A stretch of DNA of 64,000 nt, from contig JBOFSQ010000102.1 in assembly GCA_051651625.1 (NCBI GenBank), positions 69,362 through 133,361 on the forward strand, read 5' to 3'. A model generated the notes under the pieces. That model did not search any database. It was not told the origin of the DNA and worked only from the letters and a program-made list of their open reading frames with translations. The translations under genes and the position numbers were made by a program. Source of the stretch: JBOFSQ01 sp051651625. GTDB taxonomy: Bacteria; Planctomycetota; Planctomycetia; Pirellulales; Thermoguttaceae. Positions 45,338 to 57,148 of this stretch are shown one piece after another. Within the stretch, counting starts at the first letter, position 1, and every line of letters starts with the position of its first letter.

Positions 45338-45854
45338 TTAAGGATTCTCCTTTTCCGATGGCGAAGCGAGCGGCGGGTGTAAACCCGCCAGTAAACAACC
45401 AAACGACTTTGTTCTTTGAATTTCGATGTTTGCGTACTGGTATCCGCCGTATTCGGCGGCTGATGCACTAGTACAATGCTCTTCGTTTCGCCACACGCAT
45501 AACAGCCCGAAACGTAGCGGAGCGTAGTGAGGGAAGTGAAGACTCGGCGTTACCAACACTGACGTTATACTGCATCACGTCACAAAGTTGGCATTCGGAA
45601 TTTTACCACGGAGACACAGAGGGCACGGAGAGGATTTGTATTCTCTGTGCTCTCCGTGTCTCCGTGGTAAAACAAAAAGAAGTAGAGCGAATCGAAAATA
45701 TCAGGTCAATGGCGGTGCGCGGTATATCGCTGTCACTTCCCTCACTTCGCTACGCTACGTTTCGGGCTGTTGTTGGGAAGCGTATTTGCAAAACTGTGTA
45801 CAGGTGGCGTCAACTGGTAGTTCAACCGGCGGGTTTACACCCGCCGCTCGCCTT
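45338..45854. repeat. Gene-free region of concentric inverted repeats
   Basis: Three nested dyads share a centre near 45610-45640: a perfect 24-bp outer pair (45366-45389 with 45828-45851, GCGAGCGGCGGGTGTAAACC...), a 38-bp pair with two mismatches (45502-45539 with 45733-45770, ACAGCCCGAAACGTAGCGGA...), and a family 2 hairpin in the middle (45604-45670). The whole 486 bases could fold as one cruciform. Best explained by successive insertion of palindromic elements into one another. No reading frame has a start signal. Confidence 0.8.
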
Positions 45855-46367
45855 TTACGCGCACTGCGCGAGTGCGTGAGTGTGACTTGTTGCGGCGAGT
45901 AGAGCTGCTGATAGCGGTGTGGAAGATTCGTCTACAACGAGCAGGAATGTCCGCGAAATTCGTTGCTCGTGATGAAACTCGATTATGCGAGCGACATCTC
46001 GCTGGGCCTCTTCGCTGGCGGCGTCGATGTGTTCAAATACGATTGGCAGATTGGGTCTCGCCGCCTTTGCGATGAGACACGCCGAGAGCTTGACCCACGC
46101 CAGCGCGCGTGACAAAAAAGCCGTGTTGTTGGCGGGACTGTACGGAACGTGCGACGTGCTGGCACCGAGTTCACCGCACAATCTCTGCGTCACGCTCTCT
46201 CCACCGAGAGACCGCATGTCGATTCGAATCGCGTCTGGTGGAACCTCCGATGACGCTGTTACTTTGAGAACCTGCACTGTCGATATGGCGACTGTCGCTC
46301 GCTGCACCCTCCGCACGTTTTCACGACACTCCATCTCTTCCCTGACCAAAAAACTCCGCTGCGCCAT
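45855..46367 (-). CDS. Unknown protein with very strong ribosome-binding site
   Basis: 170 residues from the ATG at 46367, preceded by GGAGGAAGG at six-base spacing, one of the strongest sites in the window. The sequence LPIVFEHIDAASEEAQRDVARIIEFHH...TFLLVVDESSTPLSAALLAATSH has an ATPase-like rhythm but no P-loop. The C-terminus (THALAQCA) ends where the outer arm of the palindrome region begins, so the gene may have been shortened by that insertion. No family recognised. Confidence 0.6.
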   Translation of the reverse strand: MAQRSFLVREEMECRENVRRVQRATVAISTVQVLKVTASSEVPPDAIRIDMRSLGGESVTQRLCGELGASTSHVPYSPANNTAFLSRALAWVKLSACLIAKAARPNLPIVFEHIDAASEEAQRDVARIIEFHHEQRISRTFLLVVDESSTPLSAALLAATSHTHALAQCA

Positions 46368-46509
46368 TGAATCCTTCCTCCGTTCTCACTTCATTCTCCA
46401 TACAAACCAAAACGATTTTGGCAGAGCATAGCAGATTTCGCCGTTTCTTGCAATACCAAAATCTTGACCGACCCGTGAATGCCACTACCGCCAAAAAAAT
46501 GGGGTGTGA

Positions 46510-46537
46510 TTGCCTTGGGGAAATTGTGGGATATACT
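46510..46537 (+). promoter_or_regulatory. Candidate promoter of the ROK-like gene
   Basis: TTGCCT (46510-46515), 16 bases, TATACT (46532-46537). The heptamer repeat at 46568-46609 lies in the leader between this and the ATG at 46633. Confidence 0.45.
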
Positions 46538-46567
46538 GGAAGTGGTTAGTGGACAGTCGCCAGCAAA

Positions 46568-46614
46568 CCCACTGCCCACTGCCCACTGCCCACTGCCCAC
46601 TGCCCACTGCCCAC
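46568..46614. repeat. Heptanucleotide tandem repeat CCCACTG x6
   Basis: Six perfect copies of CCCACTG followed by a partial copy, ending seven bases before the AAGGAG ribosome-binding site of the ROK-like gene. Seven is not a multiple of three, but the tract is in the untranslated leader if the ATG at 46633 is right. Copy number could vary by slippage. Confidence 0.85.
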
Positions 46615-46632
46615 CCACACAAGGAGTTCCCT

Positions 46633-47706
46633 ATGTCGTCCTCACCGATCACGATGGCTGAAGAGCGGTTGTTGCTGCCGCTCGAAGAGGCGTCTTCGCC
46701 GCTGTTTCTCGGATTGAGTTTCGGTCGTTTCTTGAAGATGGGCGTCATCGACAACGATGGGCGTCGCGTCTCGTATTTTGCAACGTCGATGGAGTCGGCG
46801 GCAGACCCCGAACTCTGCATCGGCTTTATGGCCAACGCTATCGGCGTTGCGCTCGAAAAGACAGGCCTCTCCACCGCCGACATCGTTGCCGCTGGATTGA
46901 GTTTTCCCGGCGCGATGAATCCGAAAACGAACCGTCTCCACCGTCCGCCGAACCACCCAACTTGGGCCGACTTCCCCGTCTGCGAACGCCTCGTGGCCGC
47001 GACGGGACTCAAGTCGGTTCGCTTTTGCAACAATGCCAACGCCGCCGCGTATGGCGAATACTGGATCGGCGAAGGGAAGGGTGCCCACAGTCTTTGCCTG
47101 ATGGAACTCGACCGTGGAATGGGTTGCGGTATCATCGTCGAAGGACGCGAAATCTCCGGTGCGCACGGCTACGGCGGCGAGTGCGGACACATGATTCTCG
47201 ACCCGTCACCGGGAGCACGGTGGTGCAACTGCCTTCAGCAAGGGCATCTCGAAGCATACGTCAGCGCAACCGGACTCGCACGCCGAACACGCGAACTTAT
47301 CGAAGTCGGTATCCCGACCGTTCTTGCGTCGCGCGTCACGCCCAAAACCGACCTCTACGACTTGCCGAAGATGGTCTACGAAGAAGCGGTCCGCGGCGAC
47401 AGGCTTGCTGTCGATCTGGTGATGGACACGGCAAAGTTTCTCGGTATCGGACTGGTCTCGATTCTACACACAATCGACCCCGAATGCGTCCTCATCGGCG
47501 GCGACATGATGTTTGGCGGCAAAGGTTCCGATCTGGGCGAACGGTTTCTTAATCGCATCCGCGAAGAGATCAAGTCGCGTGTCTTCCGCGAACTGGCGAA
47601 CGATCTCAAAATCTCGTTCGCCACACTCGGCAGCTACGCCTCGTTCATCGGAGCCGCCGGCCTCGCCCGCGAAGAAGCACTGATGTTTACGCTGACGGGG
47701 GAATAG
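46633..47706 (+). CDS. ROK-family protein lacking catalytic residues
   Basis: 357 residues from the ATG at 46633 with AAGGAG seven bases before it. The ROK fold is recognisable from NNANAAAYGE (133-142), GGECGHMILDP and the zinc region CNCLQQGHLE (198-207). But the usual ENDANAA is CNNANAA (catalytic Asp replaced by Asn134), the N-terminal DxGxT phosphate loop is GLSFGRF (Asp and Thr lost, residues 27-33), and the zinc motif CxCGxxGCxE has Leu201 and His205 in place of Gly and Cys. Sugar phosphorylation is therefore unlikely; a sugar-sensing or structural role is possible. Confidence 0.8.
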   Translation: MSSSPITMAEERLLLPLEEASSPLFLGLSFGRFLKMGVIDNDGRRVSYFATSMESAADPELCIGFMANAIGVALEKTGLSTADIVAAGLSFPGAMNPKTNRLHRPPNHPTWADFPVCERLVAATGLKSVRFCNNANAAAYGEYWIGEGKGAHSLCLMELDRGMGCGIIVEGREISGAHGYGGECGHMILDPSPGARWCNCLQQGHLEAYVSATGLARRTRELIEVGIPTVLASRVTPKTDLYDLPKMVYEEAVRGDRLAVDLVMDTAKFLGIGLVSILHTIDPECVLIGGDMMFGGKGSDLGERFLNRIREEIKSRVFRELANDLKISFATLGSYASFIGAAGLAREEALMFTLTGE

Positions 47707-47760
47707 ACTTGTTCGGAAATTTGCACTCGCACAGCGGTTCGGCTATGCCGAACCGGAACT
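47704..47760 (+). repeat. Family 4 palindromic repeat, copy C (single unit)
   Basis: TAGACTTGTTCGGAAATTTG, nearly as after ahcY, then one GGTTCGGCTATGCCGAACC (47736-47754). It lies between the ROK-like and phosphatase genes. Confidence 0.8.
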
Positions 47761-47798
47761 GATTTCTCTTCACCAACCAACACCCACACAAAAATCCT

Positions 47799-49196
47799 AT
47801 GCTCAAAACTTTCGTTCGTTCGTGTTTGGTCGCACTCTGCTGCGTGACGTTCTGCGTTGCGGCAGAACCGAAAAATGTCATCATCGTCATTGGCGACGGA
47901 ATGGGGTTCAACGCATACCGCGCGGCGAGTTATTATCGCGCGGGTGAACTCGGAAAGCAGTCGCTCGATGCGTTCCCTGTTCACATGTCGGTGGCAACGC
48001 TGATGCAGGCGAAGGCCGATGTTAGCGTCCCCGACGACGAAGTCGCATACAACGCCGATGCGTTTTGGAAGTCGGTTGCGAATGCGAAGGCGTCGTCGAA
48101 GTCGGCGGTGACGACCGATTCCGCCGCCGCCGCGACGGCGATGTTCAGCGGCGTCAAGACGACCGACGGACGCATCGGACTCGATGGCAGTACAGAGCCG
48201 AAACGCCTCAAACTCCTTTCCGAACTTGCTGCCGAGCGTGGCAAAGCTGTCGGTTCGGTGACAACGGTGCAAGCGTCGCACGCCACGCCCGCTGCGTTCG
48301 CCGCACACAACAAGAGCCGCGACAACTACGCCGAAATCTTCACCGAAATCTACCGCGAGACTCCGCTTCGCGTCGTCGCTGGTGCGGGCGACCCGTTCAA
48401 ACTCGTCGGCGAACCGGACGGAAAAACCGAATACAAGTACGTCGGCTCCGAAGAAATCTGGAACGAAATCGTCGGCATTTCAAAGATGTCTCAAAAACTT
48501 CAGCCACGACACATTCAGATCGCTCCGGCGCGAATGTCGATTCCGCCAGTCGATGGTTTGAGTGAATCGGCCCCGCGCGGTGCCGAAGACGAACTTCGCA
48601 AAGTCTACAAAATTGCAGACGGCGTAACGTTCCCAACTCTCGCCGCGTGGACAATCGACGCACTCGACACGCTCAAAAGTCAAGGTGGCGACAACGGACT
48701 TCTCCTCATGGTTGAGGCCGGTGCGATAGACTGGGCCAATCACGACCGGCAGATCAATCGTTGCGTCTGGGAAACGACGTCGATGCTCAAGACGATTGAC
48801 GCGATTGTCGCGTGGGTTGAGAAAAATAGTTCGTGGGACGAGACGCTTCTGATTGTCACCGCCGACCACGAGACCGGCGGAATCTGGGGGCCGGGCACCT
48901 ACAAAGATGTCAACGAAAACGGGAAGTTCGACAAAGACAAAGAGAAGAACACCGAGGACGAGTTTGTTGCGTTCGTCCCGATTCGCGGTGAGAAGGCGGG
49001 AACGATTCCGCAGGCGCAGTATGCGTATGACGGCCACACCAGCGCACTGGTTCCACTTTGGGCGCGCGGTGCGGGTTCGGAGCGGTTCGCGCAGCACGTT
49101 CGCGGACGCGACAAACGCGCCGCCAAAGCGTGGGACTACAGCGGCGACTTCATCGACAACACCGACATCTTTCGCGTCGTGGAAGGTGTGAAATAG
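47799..49196 (+). CDS. Exported alkaline phosphatase (PhoA type)
   Basis: 465 residues with a signal peptide (1-21). The metal-site Asp33 (VIGDGMG), nucleophile Ser108 in TTDSAAAATAM, EAGAIDWANHDR and TADHETGG give the complete alkaline phosphatase active site. It releases phosphate from organic esters in the periplasm. An insert DVNENGKFDKDKEKN resembles a calcium-binding EF-hand loop. Pho-box-like sites were not searched rigorously; the gene follows the ROK-like gene and the palindromic repeat. Confidence 0.93.
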   Translation: MLKTFVRSCLVALCCVTFCVAAEPKNVIIVIGDGMGFNAYRAASYYRAGELGKQSLDAFPVHMSVATLMQAKADVSVPDDEVAYNADAFWKSVANAKASSKSAVTTDSAAAATAMFSGVKTTDGRIGLDGSTEPKRLKLLSELAAERGKAVGSVTTVQASHATPAAFAAHNKSRDNYAEIFTEIYRETPLRVVAGAGDPFKLVGEPDGKTEYKYVGSEEIWNEIVGISKMSQKLQPRHIQIAPARMSIPPVDGLSESAPRGAEDELRKVYKIADGVTFPTLAAWTIDALDTLKSQGGDNGLLLMVEAGAIDWANHDRQINRCVWETTSMLKTIDAIVAWVEKNSSWDETLLIVTADHETGGIWGPGTYKDVNENGKFDKDKEKNTEDEFVAFVPIRGEKAGTIPQAQYAYDGHTSALVPLWARGAGSERFAQHVRGRDKRAAKAWDYSGDFIDNTDIFRVVEGVK

Positions 49197-49220
49197 ACCG
49201 CATAACAGCGAGTTCTTTTT

Positions 49221-49287
49221 TCTCACACGAAGGCACAAAGGCACGAAGAGGAGAGAACGCGGAAAAATTCTTCTCCGTGCCTTCGTG
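49221..49287. repeat. Family 2 inverted repeat, truncated copy
   Basis: CTCACACGAAGGCACAAAGG ... with the complement CCTTCTCCGTGCCTTCGTG cut short before the expected TTTGTGTGAG; the sequence continues into AACGG instead. Lies between the phosphatase and uvrA 3' ends and may terminate both transcripts. Confidence 0.7.
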
Positions 49288-49311
49288 AACGGTTACAAAT
49301 TTCGTAAGCGT

Positions 49312-52242
<2,931 letters not shown>

Positions 52243-52584
52243 TCGTTCTTCCCCCTACTTATCTATTTCACAAAAACACGAGGGGCCAAGTATACCCTCG
52301 CTTTGCAAAACGGAAAGCCGGTGCGGGAATGAGACTAATGGCACGAGGTGTAGTAAAGTTTTGGCTGGGCTGCACTCGGCAGTAGCTTGTTGTTGCTTAC
52401 ACAACGTATGGCCGACATGGCGAAAAACCACAAGGTCAATGCTCTTACGCCCCGCAGGGCAACGCTATAGCGTCTTCTTGATACCGATTCCCGCGTAGGG
52501 TGGGAATCCATACTGAAGGCACTTGATTGATGCTATGTCTGTGCTGATTCGGGCACTCGCTTACGTTTCCCGCTCTGATTCACT
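52243..52584. other. Gene-free region between uvrA and the beta-propeller gene
   Basis: Divergent for uvrA (its promoter must lie here) and downstream of nothing on the plus strand. It contains a GATTCCCGCG/GGGAATC-like dyad near 52485-52510 and one family 3 copy (GCACTCGCTTACGTTTCCCG, 52553-52580). No ORF is supported. Confidence 0.5.
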
Positions 52585-53490
52585 TCACTCAATCACTACG
52601 ACGTTGTGGATAGAGCCAGCGCGTTTGGGGTCGTGCCAGACCCAAACTACGTTTCCTTCTTTGTCGAACTCTACAAGTTGGCACCCTTTTTCGCTGTCGT
52701 TGGCACCGTGTCCCGTCCAGTTGCAGACGACGATGTTGCCGTTTTTGAGCAGTTGAAAACCAGCGAAGAAGTTGAAGTTGAGCTTTTCTGGGCCGGGCTT
52801 GCCACCCCATTTTTTGATTGTCTTTCCATCGGAATCGATCAAGGCAAGAAACGCACTGTAACCACACGCAGCCAAGAGATTCCCGTTCGGCAACTCTTCG
52901 GCCATATAGACGTACTGCGCATCTGGAACGCTGATCTTCTTCACGGTTTGACCGTTCGGAGATACGATGTGAATAGTTTCTTTGTCACCAAAAATTATGG
53001 AATCATTGACGAAACTATTGTTCGCAAGTCGCACGCACCTGACGCCTCGCAAGTCTGGGAATCGCAGCGGACTTGAAACCTCTTTGCCCTGATCGTCGAG
53101 GTGAACAATTTCGAGCGGAGTTCTGTCGATGCCGAGATATGTACTGCCATCTTTTGCGCGAAAAGCTGCCACCGAAGTCGCACCGGTCGAGTAGTCTGGA
53201 TTGACTACTTCGCGGAGCAATTTCTGTGTATTCAAGTCGTACTCCCGAAAACCACCTTTGAGCAGCCCAACGACGATCTTCCCGTCAACTAACTGCATGT
53301 CTCGACACGACGCCTCTAGCGGAATCGACCAGTCTTTTGAAGGCGCAAACTGGTCAACGAAGACGATTTGCGACCTCGATTCATCCAGCGCAAGAAATCG
53401 GTGCTTGACTTCTTCCGCTGTCAAAAACGGTGTCACTAGCGGTGTCAAAATCGCAACAAACAGCACGCAAGGATACAGAAATTTGGTCAT
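52585..53490 (-). CDS. Exported beta-propeller-like protein
   Basis: 301 residues with a signal peptide (FVAILTPLVTPFLTAEE). The repeating pattern of short beta-strand phrases (GKIVVGLLKGGFREYD, NGNLLAACGYSAFLALIDSDG, NGNIVVCNWTGHG, GNVVWVWHDP) is that of a WD/PQQ-type propeller. Ends in HNVVVIE. Likely periplasmic and ligand-binding; family not specifically recognised. It precedes tgt on the minus strand only by position: tgt is upstream (53535-54632), 44 bases away. Confidence 0.65.
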   Translation of the reverse strand: MTKFLYPCVLFVAILTPLVTPFLTAEEVKHRFLALDESRSQIVFVDQFAPSKDWSIPLEASCRDMQLVDGKIVVGLLKGGFREYDLNTQKLLREVVNPDYSTGATSVAAFRAKDGSTYLGIDRTPLEIVHLDDQGKEVSSPLRFPDLRGVRCVRLANNSFVNDSIIFGDKETIHIVSPNGQTVKKISVPDAQYVYMAEELPNGNLLAACGYSAFLALIDSDGKTIKKWGGKPGPEKLNFNFFAGFQLLKNGNIVVCNWTGHGANDSEKGCQLVEFDKEGNVVWVWHDPKRAGSIHNVVVIE

Positions 53491-53534
53491 GTTTTTCTCC
53501 GAGGGGTAAAGTGGTTGTCATTCTCGCCTTGAAT

Positions 53535-54632
53535 TCAAAAAGCCTCACACCGCTCGCGGACAAAATCGGAAAGTCGATCCGCACGGATCGCTTCGCGGGC
53601 CTGCGCGACGAGACGGTGATAATAAGTGATGTTGTGGATCGAAACCAAAATTGGGCCGAGCATTTCGTCGGTCATAAATAGGTGACGCAGATAACCACGC
53701 GAGTGCCGACACGCCGGACACGGACAAAACGCATCGAGCGGCGCGTCGTTGCGAGCGTGTTTGGCGTTACGAAGTTTGACCGTTCCCGAATCGGTGAACG
53801 CAAGCGCATTGCGTCCGCACCGCGTTGGCATTACGCAGTCAAACATGTCAACGCCGCGCAAGATTCCGTTCAAGATGTCGCGCGGCGTGCCGACGCCCAT
53901 CAAATAACGCGGCTTGTCGCGCGGTAAGTGTGGCACGGTGAAGTCGAGCGTGTCGTACATCGCTTGCGGTTCTTCGCCAACACTTAACCCGCCAATGGCG
54001 TAACCGCGAAAGTCCATCGCAACGAGTTTCTCTGCCGATTCGCGCCGCAAGTCTGGATCGAGTCCACCTTGAACGATTGCGAAGAGTGTTTGCATTTCAC
54101 ATTGCGCCGCTTCTTGGCACCGCTTCGCCCAGCGGAGCGAACGCCGCATCGCATCGGCAACGCGCGGCGTTTCGTTCGGCAAGGCGATGACATGGTCGAG
54201 GCACATGGCGATGTCGCTTCCCAGCGTCTCTTGAATCGCCACGGCGCGTTCTGGCGTGAGTACGACAGTCGCACCATCGACGGGCGAGTGAAACGTTGCT
54301 GCTTCTTCTGAAATCTTCGTTCGTTCGGCGAGCGAGTAAACTTGGAATCCGCCGCTGTCGGTGAGGATCGGGCCGTCCCAACCGGCGAAGCGATGGAGTC
54401 CGCCAAGTGCGCGAACGGTCTCTTCACCCGGTCGCAGTGCGAGGTGAAAAGTGTTGCCAAGAATAATTGTACTACCCGCGTCGCGGAGCTGTTGCGGTGT
54501 GACGCCTTTGACCGTCCCGCGCGTCCCGACCGGCATGAAAACCGGCGTCTTGACGACTCCGTGCGGCGTCGAAAACGTACCGCAACGTGCGGCGGAGTCG
54601 GCATCTTGATGTGTGGTGGAAAAGTCAAACAT
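53535..54632 (-). CDS. tgt: tRNA-guanine transglycosylase
   Basis: 365 residues. The catalytic region TDSGGFQVYSL (Asp92), GVGTPRDILNGILRGVDMFDCVMPTR and the zinc site CPCPACRHSRGYLRHL are complete. Tgt exchanges guanine-34 for the queuosine precursor preQ1 in tRNAs with GUN anticodons. No queCDEF genes are beside it. It follows rpoN after the 31-bp tandem repeat array. Confidence 0.95.
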   Translation of the reverse strand: MFDFSTTHQDADSAARCGTFSTPHGVVKTPVFMPVGTRGTVKGVTPQQLRDAGSTIILGNTFHLALRPGEETVRALGGLHRFAGWDGPILTDSGGFQVYSLAERTKISEEAATFHSPVDGATVVLTPERAVAIQETLGSDIAMCLDHVIALPNETPRVADAMRRSLRWAKRCQEAAQCEMQTLFAIVQGGLDPDLRRESAEKLVAMDFRGYAIGGLSVGEEPQAMYDTLDFTVPHLPRDKPRYLMGVGTPRDILNGILRGVDMFDCVMPTRCGRNALAFTDSGTVKLRNAKHARNDAPLDAFCPCPACRHSRGYLRHLFMTDEMLGPILVSIHNITYYHRLVAQAREAIRADRLSDFVRERCEAF

Positions 54633-54644
54633 TTGGTTTCGTGT

Positions 54645-54768
54645 GTACTCGCTTACGCAGCGTGTTCTGATTCGGGCACTCGCTTACGCTTCGTGTTCTG
54701 ATTCGGGTACTCGCTTACGCTTCGTGTTATGATTTGGGCACTCGCTTACGCTTCGTGTTCTGATTAAC
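54645..54768. repeat. Four tandem copies of a 31-bp family 3 repeat
   Basis: Units at 54645-54675, 54676-54706, 54707-54737 and 54738-54768, each GCACTCGCTTACGCTTCGTG plus TTCTGATTCGG or close variants. Single copies occur at 20342, 20619, 20691, 20746, 22848, 41591 and 52553. No spacers, so not CRISPR. It lies between rpoN and tgt. Confidence 0.9.
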
Positions 54769-54777
54769 CACTCTGAT

Positions 54778-56343
54778 TCACCACTCGCGTCGTTCGCGTG
54801 AGCTTGGGATGTTCATCGCTTGGCGGTACTTGACGACCGTTCGCCGCGCGATTTTGACCCCCTGCGATGCGAGTAGCTTTACAAGTTCTTCGTCACTGTG
54901 TGGTTTCTTTTTGTCTTCGCCGTCGATCACTTCGCGGAGACGGATGAAGGCGATGTCTTGCGCAACGTCTTCCTCGCCTTCACTCGACGCGACACTCCCC
55001 GCAAAAAATCGTCTCATCGGGAAAATGCCGTGCGGAGTTTGTATCCACTTGCCGTCGCAGGTGCGTGAAACGGTCGTAACGTGGAACCCAACTTGGTCGG
55101 CAATCTGCTGCATCTTGAGCGGTTTTATCGCCTCTGGACCGCGTTCAAGAAAGTCGGTCTGGTAATCGACTATCGCCTGCGAAACACGCAACAGCGTTGA
55201 CTTTCGCTGGCCGATAGCGTCGATGAGCCACTGCGCCGCCGCCTCCTTTTGACGCAAATACTGACGAGTTGTTGTGTCGGTGGAATTGTCACGACGAAGC
55301 TCGTGATAATATGAACAAATGCCAAGCGAGGCACCACGACCTTCGTAAAGCGAGACCGTATAACGCCCGTCGTCTTGCCGCTCAACGAAAATGTCGGGCC
55401 GAATCGCACGATTCGCCGACGGCAAAAACTCCGCCACCGGACGCGGATTGAGTCGCTTCAGTACCGCAATCGCATCTTGAATCGTTTCTTGCGAAAACCC
55501 CGTAACACGAACGATGTGCGGTATCCGATTGCGAGCAACATCGGAAAGATGCTGCGTAATCAAAACGCGAACGATCCCCGACAGCGGCTCGTCGTCGCGC
55601 ACTTGCATCAGCAGACACTCCTCAAGACTTCTCGCACCAACTCCGGTCGGTTCGAGTCGCTGCACGACTCGCAACGCCTCTTCGGCAAGTGCCTTCTCTT
55701 CGTCTGACGTTTTGAGACCGAGAAAATCTTGAATCGGCGTCGGAAAAAATCCGCGTTTGTCGAGATTGTAAATAATTCGCTCGACCATCGCCCGTAGCGG
55801 CGGTTCAAGATCAAACCACGCCAGTTGCTCGACGAGATGGTCTTGCAACGTCTCGCTGCGTGACGGGACGTTTGCCCACCGGTCCGCTTCGTAGGCGTCT
55901 TGTTCTTCGATCCAGTTTTGTGACCGCGCTGGGAGTTCGTCAATCGTGTCGCCATAACTTGCGGCGAAGTCTTCAGCGATGTTGAACGTGTCGTGTGCGA
56001 GAATACTGTCGCTCACGACAAGTTCTGGCTCGTGTTCGTCAGGGAACGGCGGCTCGAAAAGTGCGTCGTCGTCGCTGACGACGGCTTCCGCTGGCGAATC
56101 GTCTGCGTCGTCGGTGTTGGTATCGAACGGTTCATCATCGAGCGAGTCGGGTTCGACACCTTCTTCGGGTGGTTCAGGTTCAATCTCTGTCAGTTCGAGG
56201 AGTGGATTTTGTTCGAGTTCGGTCTCGATCCGTTCTTCGAGCTGCGCAAGCGGCATCTGCAGAATCTCCATCGACTGGATCATCCGCTGATGAAAGACCT
56301 GCCGCTGCTCTTGGCGATGTTCTTGCTGAAACGAGAGACGCAT
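54778..56343 (-). CDS. rpoN: RNA polymerase sigma-54 factor
   Basis: 521 residues. Gln-rich region I (QQEHRQEQRQVF, QSMEILQMPLAQLEERI), an acidic region II, the core-binding domain, a helix-turn-helix (ADQVGFHVTTVSRTCDGKWIQTPHG) and the RpoN box ARRTVVKYRQ (499-508) are all present. It directs polymerase to -24/-12 promoters activated by enhancer-binding ATPases. No hpf, ptsN or other usual neighbours are seen; ruvC lies upstream. Confidence 0.96.
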   Translation of the reverse strand: MRLSFQQEHRQEQRQVFHQRMIQSMEILQMPLAQLEERIETELEQNPLLELTEIEPEPPEEGVEPDSLDDEPFDTNTDDADDSPAEAVVSDDDALFEPPFPDEHEPELVVSDSILAHDTFNIAEDFAASYGDTIDELPARSQNWIEEQDAYEADRWANVPSRSETLQDHLVEQLAWFDLEPPLRAMVERIIYNLDKRGFFPTPIQDFLGLKTSDEEKALAEEALRVVQRLEPTGVGARSLEECLLMQVRDDEPLSGIVRVLITQHLSDVARNRIPHIVRVTGFSQETIQDAIAVLKRLNPRPVAEFLPSANRAIRPDIFVERQDDGRYTVSLYEGRGASLGICSYYHELRRDNSTDTTTRQYLRQKEAAAQWLIDAIGQRKSTLLRVSQAIVDYQTDFLERGPEAIKPLKMQQIADQVGFHVTTVSRTCDGKWIQTPHGIFPMRRFFAGSVASSEGEEDVAQDIAFIRLREVIDGEDKKKPHSDEELVKLLASQGVKIARRTVVKYRQAMNIPSSRERREW

Positions 56344-56413
56344 TGAAAATCATTAGCCGTTCACGGTTTATTCGTCAGGATGGATTCCTGTCTACGCGGG
56401 AATGACGGAATCA

Positions 56414-56899
56414 TCATTGATCGAGTTGTAGTCGTGCGAGGTGCCGGTGACAAATTGCGAGGGCGAGGGCGTCGGCGACATCGGGCGGTTCGGGTGGCGC
56501 AGCGAGTCCGAGTTCGAGCGCGATGGCACGCTGCATTTGATCTTTCGTCGCTTTACCGCTGCCGGTGAGTACCTTCTTGATCTTCGCAGGCGGATACGCC
56601 GTGACCGGCAGATTGCTCTGCGCTATCGCCAGACAGATTACTCCACGCGCGTGACCCATCAATATCGCCGAACTGGGTCGGTCGTAATGTGCAAACAACT
56701 CTTCGAGCGCGACCGTGTCGGGTGAAAACTCGACAACTACTTCACGGACGCCTTCGTAAATCTCGCGGACTTTTTCCGCAAGCGTCTTTCCACGACTCCG
56801 TACAATCCCGCCCTCGACAAGCCGCACGCGGTTCCCCGTCGATTCAATGATACCGTAACCGGTCGTGTTGAGCCCGGGATCAATGCCGAGAATACGCAT
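56414..56899 (-). CDS. ruvC: Holliday junction resolvase RuvC
   Basis: 161 residues, usual length. Catalytic carboxylates match the family: Asp7 (GIDPG), Glu66 (ALEE), Asp140 and Asp143 (PPDVADALALAICH). The enzyme cuts four-way junctions in recombination with RuvAB, which are not adjacent. Start ATG at 56899 gives the standard N-terminus MRILGIDPGL. Confidence 0.96.
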   Translation of the reverse strand: MRILGIDPGLNTTGYGIIESTGNRVRLVEGGIVRSRGKTLAEKVREIYEGVREVVVEFSPDTVALEELFAHYDRPSSAILMGHARGVICLAIAQSNLPVTAYPPAKIKKVLTGSGKATKDQMQRAIALELGLAAPPEPPDVADALALAICHRHLARLQLDQ

Positions 56900-56955
56900 G
56901 GAGATGGTTTTGGTAAGCGTTCACGAGTTTTGCATTTACGAGCAGTTCTTTTTTT

Positions 56956-57090
56956 CTCACACGGAGGCACAAAGGCACGGAGGAGAACGCGGAAAAACGG
57001 AAGATGCGGAAATCTGAATTCTGTGTCTTTCCGTCATTCTGCGTTTTCCGCGTTAAAATCCTTCTTCGTGCCTCCGTGCCTTTGTGTGAG
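56956..57090. repeat. Family 2 inverted repeat, long copy
   Basis: CTCACACGGAGGCACAAAGG ... and the complement ending GCCTTTGTGTGAG at 57090; the middle holds an AACGCGGAAAAACGG/ CCGCGTT dyad as in the copy at 36381. Between ruvC and fabZ. Confidence 0.8.
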
Positions 57091-57148
57091 AAAAAAGAGC
57101 CGCTCTTGGAGTACGCAATCATGCAAACCACGAACGATTTCAAAACCT

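Noticed and set aside
54645..54768. Possible CRISPR array (regular 31-bp repeats)
   Set aside because: The units abut directly with no spacers, and single copies are scattered elsewhere; no cas genes are present.
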